In this document: positions 21,736-33,245 of the stretch, one piece after another
How positions within the stretch are numbered: the first letter of the stretch is position 1
How the letters are laid out: each line of letters begins with the position of its first letter
From: Platycnemis pennipes
Taxonomy: Eukaryota > Arthropoda > Insecta > Odonata > Platycnemididae
Direction of reading: 5' to 3'
NCBI GenBank assembly: GCA_933228895.1
Contig: OW121846.1
Coordinates: forward strand, 48,130,107-48,194,106
DNA length: 64,000 nucleotides
The notes under the pieces: generated by a model
The model's input: only the letters and a program-made list of their open reading frames with translations
The model's database searches: none
Told to the model about the DNA's origin: nothing
Translations under genes and position numbers: made by a program

Positions 21736-22214
21736 AAGGTAAATTCTGAAAGAAATAACCAAACGTGTATATAATTATTTCTAATCTCCGTTATTTTTAA
21801 TTTCCCAAGCGTCATATCCTGATTTCGTACTTGATCACTGTAGTGGAATGAATAACAAACTTCAGTGGCCAATCGTATTACTTATTTTAGAGTATAGAAG
21901 TAGGATTATTTGTGATGCTATAAGATGATACATAAAATAAATCCAATCTATGGGTACGACGTGTTCGATCAGGAATTTATTAAATATCATTTCCAGGTAG
22001 GTAGATATATCGGTGGCCAATTGAATTTACGCGAGGTCTTACGCGAAAATTTACCGAGGTCCAGGAGATTTGCTGGAGTTATTTCTTTAAGTAATTTAAG
22101 TAGGTATGCAATACATTATTAAAATAAATATCAATTGGTAGATGCAGCCGCAGAAAGAGGACAGGTAAGGAGAAAGTTAAAGCCCCTGAAAGTAGCATAA
22201 AAACAGTTTGGAAG
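21736..22214. other. Non-coding stretch
   Basis: No supported gene. A 65-residue frame at 21925-22122 has no recognisable features. Confidence 0.35.
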
Positions 22215-22420
22215 AAGTAGTTTAATAAGTTAACTTTGTCGTTAATGATTGTTGCTATTTCCCTATTGTCATTTTGAAAGAAATTGACGGCAGAGTTATT
22301 GCCTTGTACCCTTAAAACGAGCGCGAAAAGGCTTTTGGATTTTCCTTAACATGCTCCTCAAATGCTTTTCTTTTGAACTCAGCTAGCACATTTCGAAGGG
22401 CTGTATTTGCAGTGGATTTT
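22215..22420 (-). mobile_element. CR1-like LINE fragment (N-terminal reverse transcriptase region)
   Basis: The minus strand reads RNVLAEFKRKAFEEHVKENP followed by KAF and then, one frame away, QGNNSAVNFFQNDNREIATI and LLNYFFQTVF. It corresponds block by block to HFKCKMLGEYLNSNPKAFW, QGNRSTVHTLKNDKV and LNTYFQSVF of the copy at 53258-54799. It is therefore a remnant of a related LINE, 5' and 3' incomplete, with at least one frameshift. Confidence 0.6.
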
Positions 22421-22945
22421 AAAATACTATAATTTTTGTTGATCACGTTATTTTATTGGTTGGCATATATTTACTATTTGAAAAGGAAACTTAACTTTGT
22501 AGTTACACTTGCATTTATTAAAACATGATCCGGTAGGATGGCGCTTACATTAAAAAAATTATCCAATTTCAGAATTCGTGGTCCCAAAATTTGCGAATTG
22601 GTGAGAAAAAAAACAAAAAAAGCCCCAGATTTTTGCGGCAACGGATGGCCGTGCCTGTGGCGCTTAAAGGGCCTAAATGCAGTTATTTTGAATGTTTAGG
22701 TTTTCGACCCGAATTAAACGTTTAATAAGGAAAACATTTATTTTAGAGACCTATGGGCAAAAATTTCAAACTTTATGTCGTATCTCGATTCCATCGTGCC
22801 AAAACGCTGCCTCAAAGGGGCCCACCTCACCCCCTCCCACACTCCTCAGTCCCGTGGCACTTCCCTCCTTCCCCTTACATGCTGGCAGAGTGAAGATAGA
22901 GTGAAAAACAATGACAAGCCGGGAAAATGTGATTCATTTGTAATT
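22421..22945. other. Non-coding stretch
   Basis: No supported gene; contains a short C/T-rich tract at 22830-22890. Confidence 0.35.
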
Positions 22946-23309
22946 TTAATTTTTTTGATTTAAGATTTTATGGGGGTCTATGTAAATAAGTTGATAGAAC
23001 AGTATGTAATCTCGTTTATTTTCAAGTTGTTTTTTGTCATCGGGAGAGCTTTTGTGGTGGTTCTGTGCTGTCAATAATAAATGTTGGTAGGAGTCTTCAT
23101 TCTTGGTCACACTTCTTTGTAATAATTCATAAGTTTCACCGCTCGCTCTGCATGATCATTAACCACCCTCAAATGCGGCACTTTCTCATCATTAGCTCCT
23201 TGGGGCTCCTGGAGTAATCCTCCATAACCCGAGGGAACCAGTTTTGTTTCATATTTATGTAGCAGCTTTCTTCCAGTATCTTTTGTATGCGACGATTTCT
23301 GAAGCATCT
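22946..23309 (-). pseudogene. Coding remnant, unidentified family, one frameshift
   Basis: The minus-strand frame from 23307 is open through YETKLVPSGYGGLLQEPQG and PHLRVVNDHAERAVKLMNYY to a stop near 23107. After a small frame change it continues as TKNEDSYQHLLLTAQNHHKS and SPDDKKQLENKRDY to a TAA at 22946-22948. An acceptor-like ACATTTACAG lies just before the first ATG. The combined ~120 residues look like a genuine C-terminal domain with a single lesion. VVND-AER-V-LM followed by an E-rich helix recurs, as I remember it, in repeat-associated arthropod proteins of unknown function. Confidence 0.5.
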
Positions 23310-25448
23310 GTAAATGTAGCAGCTACTGAAATCGTAGTAGCTTGGTGGTGTTCTCAACTGCTACTTCTGCAAATCACTCAATGAACCACAATATCATGTT
23401 ATACTGAAATAGCATCAATAGTAGCCTTAACATTCATGTAACTAATAATTATTTTTCCATATGGTTTACCTGCTTACCCCTCTTGCTCCAAGATATTTCA
23501 TCACCTTTTTCATTCAAATCCCTCAGTAAGATTTTTAACCTCTTCCTCTGGTTCCTCAACACTAAACATACCATATTTTTTTATTATTTTTATGCATATT
23601 AGATACTTTGCCTATCCATTAAATTTATTTTTGCTAATAATCACTGATATTCACTGATCACTGAACTTCACAATATAGGTTTCCATAAATAGTATGGGAT
23701 GAAAAGCTGATCAGCAGGTCTTCACTCATTTTTCAAGTTAACATGGGTACTAGAGGGAAAAAGAAAACTAAAATACTTAATATGTTATTGATCTGAAAAA
23801 CTTAATATTAAATTTATTGTCTTCAATCTCAAAAGCATTCTGCCTAACTTTAAGTACATACTTAGTTAAGAACATAGTGTAAAGTATCTACTATTTATAG
23901 AGTATAAATAAGTAGTAACTGAGAGATACTTTTTATGAGTAGATGTAGTGTAGCAGCTACATTTACTAAATTGGTAACAAATAGAGTAGCTGATGCTTTT
24001 TTGAGGCACTGGCTCAAATAAGCTCAAAACCGGCACTATACTAAAATTTAATGTTGATAAATTTTAGTCAGTAAAAGTATTTCATTAAAAATTACCTTCC
24101 TGAAAGCATTATTAAATTCCTACATTGAAGGGTGCATATTCTAAGTCAGCAATGGCCAAAATATCGCACTTTTAAAATTTTTAGTTCATGCACTACATAT
24201 ATGTGAGAGTTAAAAAGATAAAAATTGGCTGATTTCAGGATTTGTAGTTTAACATGAGATTTTCCTTATACAGAGGTAAGGTCATGAAGAAAAGGTTTCA
24301 CTCTGTTGGGTAAATAAAACATGTAATCTTTGGTACAAAAGTGTTTATTCCTCAGCTTTTTTGTACGGGAGTGGCTTTGGCCTGGCATTTGCCCAAAGTG
24401 AAGGGAAACCCGTAAAAACCTCCACAGACCGCCTTAAAAATCACAGATTTTACATTGAATTGGGTAATATACTTAAAACACTTAACGAGAGATCTTCCAC
24501 CAGCAGGCAGAGTGCATTAGGAGGGGCCGCCGAAGGGGTTGGTTACCGCAACCTTGGCCCCATAGTCCTACTGCACTTGAGCTACCTCAAATACTTTCTC
24601 CTGTTTCACATTCTGAATGTCATACACTTCTATAAAAGTAAACATCTCACATTGCCTTTCATAAGATTTCCCTAAATGTAAGTTAGGCTGATGTCGGCTA
24701 CACTATAATTACATGGCTACAAATTCATGTCTCTGTATGGTGTGTATGTATATCTCATTCAAAAATTTCTCACATTCATCACATCATTCAGACATTCATC
24801 ATATCATTCACACATTAGTCGACACCAGATTAGTCTACACCCAAAGAGTTACTCAACCATCTACAGATCACTACACACAAATACCAACTACATAAATAAC
24901 TACTTGATAGCAGCGACTAATACTACTGCTACTAAAAATAACCAATCAGCATACCAACACATTCATAAAAGTACTCTGTCATACACCCACAGTGTAATCA
25001 GTGTGCTACGCAAATAGTCCCTCTCTAAATCTGCCCCTTGTATACCTGAGAACCTGATGACTGCCTCTATCTTATCTAACCTGAACAACTAACTACTACC
25101 ACTTACTGCCTACCAACTACAGTGTCAGTACCTGAACATTTCTATTCTGCCCTGCAAGTAATACCCCTAATCTGTCTCTGATAGCAAGTTAGGTGGTGGT
25201 GAGGATTATTGCCTTAATTAGTAGTGGTGCTGCAGGGTAAACATCAGATAAATCTCCAAAAATGCCGTAGTAATGAGCACATCACTTCATTGTACACATA
25301 TTAAAGTTTGTATGCACAACACATATTCTACTTAATTCTTCTTCATTCTGAATATGCTGCTTATTTTGATGTACACCTTCACCATGGTTTTCTTCCTAAA
25401 AGAATTTTGAAACCATAATCAGTGGTCAGAATTGAATATACCAGGTAA
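23310..25448. other. Non-coding stretch
   Basis: AT-rich DNA. Bases 24360-24560 are less AT-rich and include AGTGAAGGGAAACCCGTAAA, which looks like part of a dispersed repeat, but it is not repeated in this window. Bases 24880-25140 are rich in CTAC words. No gene supported. Confidence 0.35.
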
Positions 25449-25597
25449 TTAACCCTTTCGCTGTGGCTCACTCTCCGGAAACCTACTCGTCTCATGCGGC
25501 GGAAAAGTGAAAGTGCTACAGTAAGAATGAAAATGTATGTTCACAGAAGCCTACTGTGCGATCATACTAGGTAAGTTCATAGCAGCGAAAGGGTTAA
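25449..25597. mobile_element. Short piggyBac-type MITE (141 bp) with TTAA duplication
   Basis: TTAA at 25449-25452 and 25594-25597 flank perfect 11-base terminal inverted repeats, CCCTTTCGCTG (25453-25463) and its complement (25583-25593). TTAA target duplication and a CCC start are hallmarks of piggyBac transposition. The element has no coding capacity and its termini differ from those of the 4.19-kb piggyBac element, so another transposase mobilised it. Confidence 0.75.
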
Positions 25598-28500
25598 TGC
25601 AACAAAGTGTATTTCAGAATGACCATCACTGAAAAATTGCTTTTTCAGTTATTAATTTATAGGAGGTCAAGTTGAAGCCTCAGAAAAATTAGGTTATGAT
25701 TGATAATTACTGCTGACAGCTCATGACTGTAACAAAACCCTTTTGAGTTTGAAATTAAAAATTGAATCCAAGCAGAAATGAATATAGAATTCCCTATGTT
25801 TGCAATAACTTCTAGGGTATTTATTTATCCATGTCCAAAGAGTAATTGCTAATGTATATATATCCGAAATAAGGTAAGATTAATGCAATCCTTTTAATCC
25901 TGCACCGATATTCCATTTTCATATTATGAATTTGATAAATTTTATTGATATGACCTTTTCCCCAGTGAATATCACTCTTCATTCTATGGCAGAGCAGAAA
26001 TTGGCTGAGTAGAGTTTGAACTACTCTCAGAAACAAATTATATTTTATTTCTTTGGAGGACATTGTATTTTACATGTGTGCACAATTTAAATGAAGTTAT
26101 ATTTTACCTTGAATTGAAGAATTGAGAGTTCAGTGAATGAGAGGTCTGGTAGATCCAAGTTTGGTGCACTTCTATGCCAGAGTTAGGGTAGCACTGGTGT
26201 AATCCAGTGGAGCAGTGGAATGAATTACTTGGACACAATGTATGACCAACTCATTCATAAGCTGCACTGCCTCTCTGGAAACAATGAAATACAAATTTAT
26301 ATGAGGTAGATGTAATCCGACCAAAGGAAGCTTACCTAAGAACAACATAAAAAAAATATCTATAAATTATTAAAAATGCAGTACATAATAGAATTTGTAA
26401 CGTATTACTGAAACTGTAAAATAAAAGAATTACTAGCAAGATAATGAAAGAAGTTGAAATTAATTCCATATTTTTTAATCAAAAAATGCAATAAGTAATA
26501 TTTTAATGAATGAAGACAATTTTTTAAAAATGTAATACATTACAGAATATTTATGGAATATTCATACATGAATTAAAGTTAACATTTACATTTAATTATG
26601 ACATTTTGAAAAATTGTTTTGCTTTTTTTGAACAATATCTTCCATCCTAATATGCTCCTATATATTTACTAAGACCTCCCTCTTGAATTATGTAATTCTG
26701 GTAATGACTCCTATCTTTGTTTAAGTGAATGAACACAAATAATTTTACTATCTAATTGTATTTTATATTATAATTTATTAACAAACAGTTCATAAATAAT
26801 AGTTTATCCAGAATTAATTAAATTTTAATGCACCAATATGAATAAAGAAAATAGTATGAATCTTAGGACAGTATGACAATTCATTAGACAATTCGTCATA
26901 ATGGTTGGCCCTAATTATTCCCCCTGTTTTTTAGAAATATGTTTAAGAAATCGCAGTTGGTGGACAATCACTTCTTTTATTGACAATCTCTGTGTATATA
27001 TCTTTACACTCAATTCAACTAGACTGGTCATGCAGACAGAGAGACAACAATGACGTGTTGCAACTGCACATGCACTACTGCACAGCGACTACAAGAAACA
27101 AAGCATTGGCTTTCACAATTCCAATACTTTTTAGCATTACCCAGATAATTGATGGCACTTATATAAGTTGAGAATTAAAATTCCTAGAACGCACTCGAAA
27201 TAAGAAATTCATTATTTACACCAATCACTGATTATTTCTTTCACTCATTCAAATACTTAAATATAATTTGATCTCCTTAACTTATACTTCAATAAGTGGA
27301 CAGAGCTATGAACATTTTAAATATTGCAAGTCATTTAAGTTATGTATTTTAGGTTGTTTTTTAAGTAAAAATATTGTTTAGAACTAAACATTTTAACCTA
27401 AATATGTGCTGTGATCTGCATTTGTTTCCCTTAAGGTGGCTAGAAGTTAATTAAGGTGGCAATGCAGATGCAATGTGAAGCAAGCCAGGACCTTTTATTT
27501 CAACATAGACTTAATAGTTCTGCTGGAGCTACTAAAAGGTCATATTAATTTTGTATATGGTAAAACTAAGAGTAGTTACATAGATAATAGAATTTAATTT
27601 TTAAAAACTTTCAAAAATAACTTACTGTTGACTGTGAGCATAAAGTGAGTGGAAATTCTTCTCATGTCCTCAAATTCTTCTCTTCTTCATGAGAAGATGC
27701 GGGTAAAAAATAATGGGGCTCTGCCTCTTCTCTCTTCTTTTCTTCTCTCTTCTATTCTTCTCTCTCCTGTTCTTCTCTCTTCTTATTTTCTATTCTGCCT
27801 CTTTACTGCAAGGAGACAAGCCGTGGTCTCTGTAAAATGTGGAAGGGAATGCAATTAAAAAAGTAGGAATATGTAATGTGGTGATAAATTGGAACAGCCA
27901 CTAGAGTATAAACATATTTAGGAAGTGAGTTCTAATTTGATTTTGATACTTTCACTCTCATTCTGCAAATATGTATGCCAGTACACCTCATTGGAAAAAG
28001 TTTGAGGCCAATTTGAGGAAGTCATGTACTGTTTTTCCTTTGCAGGTTTTTGCGTTCATGTAATTTAAAAAAATTCATCCACATTCTCAGTTGCAGTATT
28101 GCTAAAATTCACCAAAATTCCCATCCAAACACTGAAAAGTATTTCAAGGTAACTAAAAGGTCATCAGTCCATAAAATCTGCCAGGTGACAAATGGGACAT
28201 GAAGTATACAAATTCTCTTCAAGAAACTCACAAATGAAAAACCTCTGTCAATACTGGGAGTAAATTGGACCCTTATTCTTCCTACATTCAGCGTCACCTA
28301 TCCAACACTTAAAAATATTACACACTGTGAAAACTGCTATATGATTACAAAAACAAAATTATCAAATGTTGTGCAATTGGTGAGCATATAATGAAGACAA
28401 AATGCTGCATGTATACAATTGTTAATATTTAATAACATAACTGCAAACTATTTATTTCACTAGTTATTTTATGCAATCCTGTTTCTATTATTATTATTTC

Positions 28501-30899
28501 TGATTTCAAAATGAATATCCACTAAATAGTCCCAATATGCATAAAGTTGTAATATTTAATAATTAAAAATGCATGAAATTCTAATATTGTTTTATATTAA
28601 AATGGATTGATCATAAAATACTTGCATCAGTGTTACTTACAAAAAAGCTATTTGTGTTGCGGCAAAAATCAGCTACGGGAAGGTGCTCACACTCAGCTTG
28701 GCTCTTTCTGGTGCTCCTATGGAGAGAGCGGATTAGTACAAAAAAATCACACCCCCCAAAATGTGTGGATAAGCAGGCTTCTATGTAAGGCTACAGAGCC
28801 AAATGTTACAGGAAGGAAACATGACACAAGAATAGAAATGTGGCATTCCCACCTCGTGGCATGAAACAATTCCTGTAAATGGCAAAGAAGTTACAAGCTT
28901 GCAAATCCACAATGTTATCGAATGTTAGTGCTACTTAGCTACTAACTACTTCAACTTCTACTTACTACTGGGTAACTACTACACATCTACCCCTACTGTC
29001 TAAATACTTCAGCCGATGAATCCATTCTTCTATCCTGTGTAGAGAGAAGATTAGTACAATGCCCCTCACATATGCCCAATTGGAGCATTGGAGGATGTGC
29101 ATACTGAAAATAAATGCATGAGACTATTACTAAATATTAGCCAATATAAATGCACATACCAAAATTCATCACATAGTCAATGGTTTTAGTTAAATATTAT
29201 GTATTTACACTCCTACCTAGTTTTGTGCCCATAACATAGAAGTATTTTCATATTGCTTGATACCTCATTGTGTCATGGTATGTATAACTGTGCACAGCAT
29301 TTGTTTGTGGATACACCGTACATTGGTATGTCATGCCTACCTAAGGGAGCTCCCTTCATTACAACACCAAAGAGTTCATCAACTCTTTTCTACCTCATGC
29401 CTCTAACTGTGCATTGTTGCACAAGTCAAGGCACTATACCGAAAATATCAATGCAATATTTTCTTAAAATTATACACCTCATATAGCATCATGATCATGT
29501 GCTTTCCTACATAGTGTTAGGTTTGCCACATTAATAATTCCTACTTAAAATATTCTTAAACAAACACCAAATATGCAACACAGATTCATAAACATAAACA
29601 TTAACATAAATAAAAAAATCACATGTATGACATTCCCTGAAACCTGTAATAAATATTATATTTAGCAATCACCTCATTTACCAGATTAACTGTTTTACTT
29701 TTTAACCTGTTGTTTCTCTTCAGGGGCACATTCTCCATTTGGTATATTTCTTTGGCCAATTAATATCTCTGAGTCATAAGTTTGGCCCCGATTATTGTGG
29801 GATCCATTTCGTGTTATTCCATTACTGGGTTAGGTTTTATGTCCTCACATTAACGGACCACAATACATCTCATATAAAGTTGTTCCATCACCTTACTGCT
29901 ATCTGCAATGAAACACAAGTTAGAAATTCCTCAGAAAACCGTTGAATTAAATCAGCTTTACGATAATGTCTATCGATCTATTCACCCCATTTGGAAAATT
30001 AAGTCTATTTTCAAGGGGAAAATATAGCTTCTAAATGAAATAATATATATTGACCATTGTAAATAAATGCAAATCCGAGTGAAAAATTTGGCATAACAAG
30101 TGATATTTCTTTATTGTGGAATTAATGACTCATTTTTTTAGACATCAAATACATCTTAATGAAGAAATACTGTGTGAAAACAGCCAAAGGCTGATGTATC
30201 GGCCAACATACATTACATATTTGTCATATTATATTTGCTTCAAATCAGAGACATCATAAATAATTTTTCTATTCTCATAAAAAGTAAAAAAATAGTCAAT
30301 ATTGATACAAATACGTAATTTATATAATAAAATTAAGTGTTTCAAATGTATATTTTTCGCACAGTCTACCAAAAAGGGATTGGTAGTAAAAGGGTTATTT
30401 AATGGAAACCATGTGTTTACCTACATGCTCTTGGCACATCATTGGTAATTATTGGTAAAATTTCATATTATAAAATTCAGTGAAAGATTTATTCAGATTA
30501 TGTTTATTTTTTGCTTGTGGTTTTTAGTTTCTTCTCAATTTATGGTATGGCTACACCCATTATTAATCTAAACAAAAATTATGCAACTGTGGAAAAACAA
30601 AGTATTTGGTAATTATCACCATCTCAGCACAGTTTTACATGCATATGTTTAATTAAAACTACTGAAAATACAATAAACTCAGTAAATATACCACATTACT
30701 GCAACTGTGGCTGAGGTTCATTCAATAATATCCCTCTCCTGCTAACCTCCAGAAACATTTGTAAATGTTTAATTAAAATTATTAGGATGCCTCTATTTCT
30801 AACAGTTGAGGCTCATTTGTTTTTATCTAAAAGGATATATGGATAAGGCTCCAAATGAATAAGCTAAGGTAATAAGCATAATTTTCCTTAATTATATTA
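25598..30899. other. Long gene-poor stretch
   Basis: Over 5 kb of AT-rich DNA without a supported gene. Bases 27640-27800 are a degenerate TTCTCTC/TCTTCT pyrimidine microsatellite. Bases 28640-28870 and 29030-29100 share a short GAGAGCGGATTAGTAC / GAGAGAAGATTAGTAC word. Frames in this interval are short and unrecognised. Confidence 0.4.
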
Positions 30900-31330
30900 T
30901 TTATTTGGGGGAGGCGACCATTGACTAAGGCCATTTGCAGCATACAGGATAGGTGGGCAACTGGAAGCTTATTCCTCGAGTGGGTGGGAATTTTCAGGGA
31001 CTGGAGGAAGGGTGGAGAAAAACCGGGCATCGGCATTAACCTAATAATTCTGTTAAGGCAAGGCAGCAAGAGAACCACGGCTAAACGCAAGATAATCTTA
31101 AGAATACTCATAAAAAATAACCAGCTGTGTAAAAACTAAGTATTTGATTATTAATAATATATCACTAAACCCCATGGCTAAACTGGAGTACTAGACTCGA
31201 GTGCTCTCCACAAGGAAGGTACTCAAGTAGGTACCAGCATGCCAATGGTAAATCTGCCAGTGCCGGGATTCGAACACTGGTTCTCACGATGGGAGGCCAC
31301 TACTCTAGCCGGCAATGGACCCCATTCCAA
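30900..31330 (-). repeat. SINE family S, copy 3, with about 100 bases inserted
   Basis: The minus strand shows the head (GTGTTCGAATCCCGGC B-box, CCTTGTGGAGAGCACTCGAG) at 31170-31330. The body and end (GGTTTTTCTCCACCCTTCC, AAATGGCCTTAGTCAATGG, CCCCAAATAAATAA) lie at 30905-31050. The blocks match copies 1 and 2 in order. Confidence 0.6.
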
Positions 31331-31800
31331 GTTTTCTTTATGCAGATGACGCAGTCGTGATTATGGAAATTCAAGGTAATAAAGCAGGTGCTTGAAATGA
31401 GCATAGAAGCAATTGATAATTTTTTCATGACCTACCTAGGAGCTTCAAATGATTTTAAATAGATGTGCAGTAATGATCTTTCAATTTTGGATAAGCTCCC
31501 CCAGAAATATTTACTGCATCAAAGAAATTAAAATATCCAAATAGAGGATAATAAAATGTCATTGCACCAACTTCACAGGGTACATATCGGGGGGAAATCC
31601 AGGAGAGAATGTGTCTGGATAACCACCAAATTTTGGTTCGCAATTAATGGTGTTGGTAGAGTCTATTAAGAAGATGGTACGTATCCCTGGTGTATTTATA
31701 TTGAGAGTATGCTATGATGTCGCCCGTCTAACGCTCAGAGATCGGGTCGAGGATAGGTCGCCAGGGGAGAAATATGCTTTGGGGCCAAGGTAGGAAAAGA
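31325..31800 (+). mobile_element. Fossil LINE reverse transcriptase fragment, different family
   Basis: The plus strand reads FLYADDAVVIMEIQGNKAGA near 31330, which contains the catalytic YADD. It continues in shifting frames as KCAVMIFQFW, SSPRNIYCIKEIKI and VESIKKMVRIPG, then YDVARLTLRDRVEDRSPGEK. The order (catalytic motif, KCAVMIF, later C-terminal helices) fits a LINE reverse transcriptase. It is not of the RTE-like or CR1-like type seen elsewhere here. It is heavily decayed. Confidence 0.55.
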
Positions 31801-31937
31801 AAAAAAATGGACTAGGAGGAAGTGCGAAAGAGATTCCTCCTACATTATGTATCAGAGACAAGTAACAACAATGTGAAGAATTTATTGGGCTATTACTCCT
31901 TAACTCAGTATAACTGAGCTTTTAAGTGGGCTATGTT

Positions 31938-32075
31938 TCCACGGACAACCATGGAAGAAGAGGAAGATGGAAAAAGTAAGTGATTAGAAGCTGAAGCTCG
32001 GAAGAGGAAAGGAGAAATAAAGTAGTTCGCCACCAACCACACACTCGCTAAGGATGTTTGGAGAACTCACGAATA
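31938..32075. repeat. Dispersed repeat R, left half (interrupted copy)
   Basis: It contains AAAGTAAGTGATTAGAAGCTG, AAACACACTCGCT-like sequence and GGATGTTTGGAGAACTCACG. The same sequence runs on without interruption at 38518-38740. Its right half resumes at 33155 after the MITE. Confidence 0.75.
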
Positions 32076-32519
32076 CCCACACAGCACAAAGTGAATAATA
32101 TGCACATAATATTCCAATATTATGCGAATATTATGCCACATCAATGGTATAACATGTGCGTAATATGTACATAAAATGTGCATATAAATGGTATAATGTC
32201 CCCATAAATTGCGATATATGCGCATAATATGCAAAATATATGCACTGATGGTATGGCATAATGTTTGCATATTATACGAATATATATGCAATTTATGAGG
32301 ACATTATACGATATATATATATATACACATTTTATGTAAAATTTATACCATTGATGTGTTGTATACATTGCATGTGAATAAAAAGTAGCGATCAAGTTTG
32401 ATTTTTCCATAACATTTAATTGTAAAGTGTTCACTGGGTGTACAAAAACCAGCAGTTTTCTTAAAAAAAACAACGCTCTTCTAAAAATCGAAACTATTTT
32501 TTTCCAACAATTGGTTCGT

Positions 32520-32651
32520 TCAAATATCATCGAAAGTCACTGCACTGTCATAACACACACAAAACTTTTCACGTTTATCAAATAGGTGAATGATGATCTG
32601 AATTATAGCTGGATCATTCCTAATGTCCCAATTTGTTAAAGACTGTATGTG
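32520..32651 (-). CDS. Exon-like segment inside the MITE (second exon)
   Basis: On the minus strand a good acceptor (TTTATCATGTTTCAG, intron ends 32653) leads into a 44-codon frame that closes with TGA at 32520-32522. The peptide (NWDIRNDPAIIQIIIHLFDK, then REKFCVCYDSAVTFDDI) looks like real coding sequence. It is not recognised. Upstream lies a matching donor at 32783, giving a plausible 131-base intron. Confidence 0.35.
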   Translation of the reverse strand, partial: HIQSLTNWDIRNDPAIIQIIIHLFDKREKFCVCYDSAVTFDDI

Positions 32652-32783
32652 CCTGAAACATGATAAATAGAGTCAATTGGCCGCAATTAAAAAAATTAAC
32701 ATGGAAGGCACATGTAAACAATGACGAATTCGTAAATAATCTTCAACCCAATCACTGGTCATAACAATCATTTAGGTACTCAC

Positions 32784-32960
32784 CGTCACTTAACTGTCCA
32801 TTAGAATTAAAATTAAGCTTCTGCGATCACAAATTATGTACCAGAAAACGTAAATATTGGAGGAGCTAGTTCTTTCTCGCGCTTCCGGCTTATCAACATG
32901 ACTGCCATTTTGATTTTCGAGATGGTCGAAGTCGATCTTATTTGCAAGACGTCGATTGTA
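32784..32960 (-). other. Promoter/first-exon-like segment inside the MITE
   Basis: The minus strand shows a CpG-containing stretch with an ETS-type word (GCCGGAAGCG), an ATG in fair context (AAAATGGCAGTCATG) and a near-consensus donor (GACG|GTGAGTAC; intron starts 32783). The frame from that ATG closes after 24 codons. A different frame (including DFDHLENQNGSHVDKPEARE) is open longer but lacks a start. It resembles the 5' end of a host gene. Confidence 0.3.
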
Positions 32961-33154
32961 GTCTATTCAAAAAATATGTACATATTATGCACCTATTATT
33001 CGCAATCTTAGATGGTATAATATTTACATATTATTTGCAGTGTGCGCATATTATTCAAATAATATGTATATAATCGACGGAATATTATTTACTATTTATA
33101 CCAATCCATTTATGCATATTTTACACGGCATAAATTTTGTGTGTGCTGTGTGGG

Positions 33155-33245
33155 TAGCTACGTCCTCAGCCCAATGTCAGGCCATCTTCTCATTTAGAGT
33201 TTCAATCCTGCATCCTCGCCTTAGACCGGGAGGGAAGGTAATAGG
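33155..33245. repeat. Dispersed repeat R, right half (interrupted copy)
   Basis: It starts TAGCTACGTCCTCAGCCCAATG and ends CTTAGACCGGGAGGGAAGGTA, matching the second half of the uninterrupted copy at 38651-38740. Confidence 0.75.

Larger units (their letters stand above)
32076..33154. mobile_element. 1,079-bp MITE with TA duplication and internal exon-like cargo
   Basis: The termini are perfect inverted repeats of about 13 bases starting CCCACACAGCACA, flanked by TA at 32074-32075 and 33155-33156. An uninterrupted copy of the target (CACGAATAGCTACG) lies at about 38651-38664, so both boundaries and the 2-base duplication are firm. A TA duplication suggests a Tc1/mariner-type transposase, which the element itself lacks. 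The outer ~300 and ~200 bases are packed with palindromic ATAATATGC / GCATAATAT words. The centre (32380-32960) has ordinary composition and carries splice signals on the minus strand. Confidence 0.85.
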
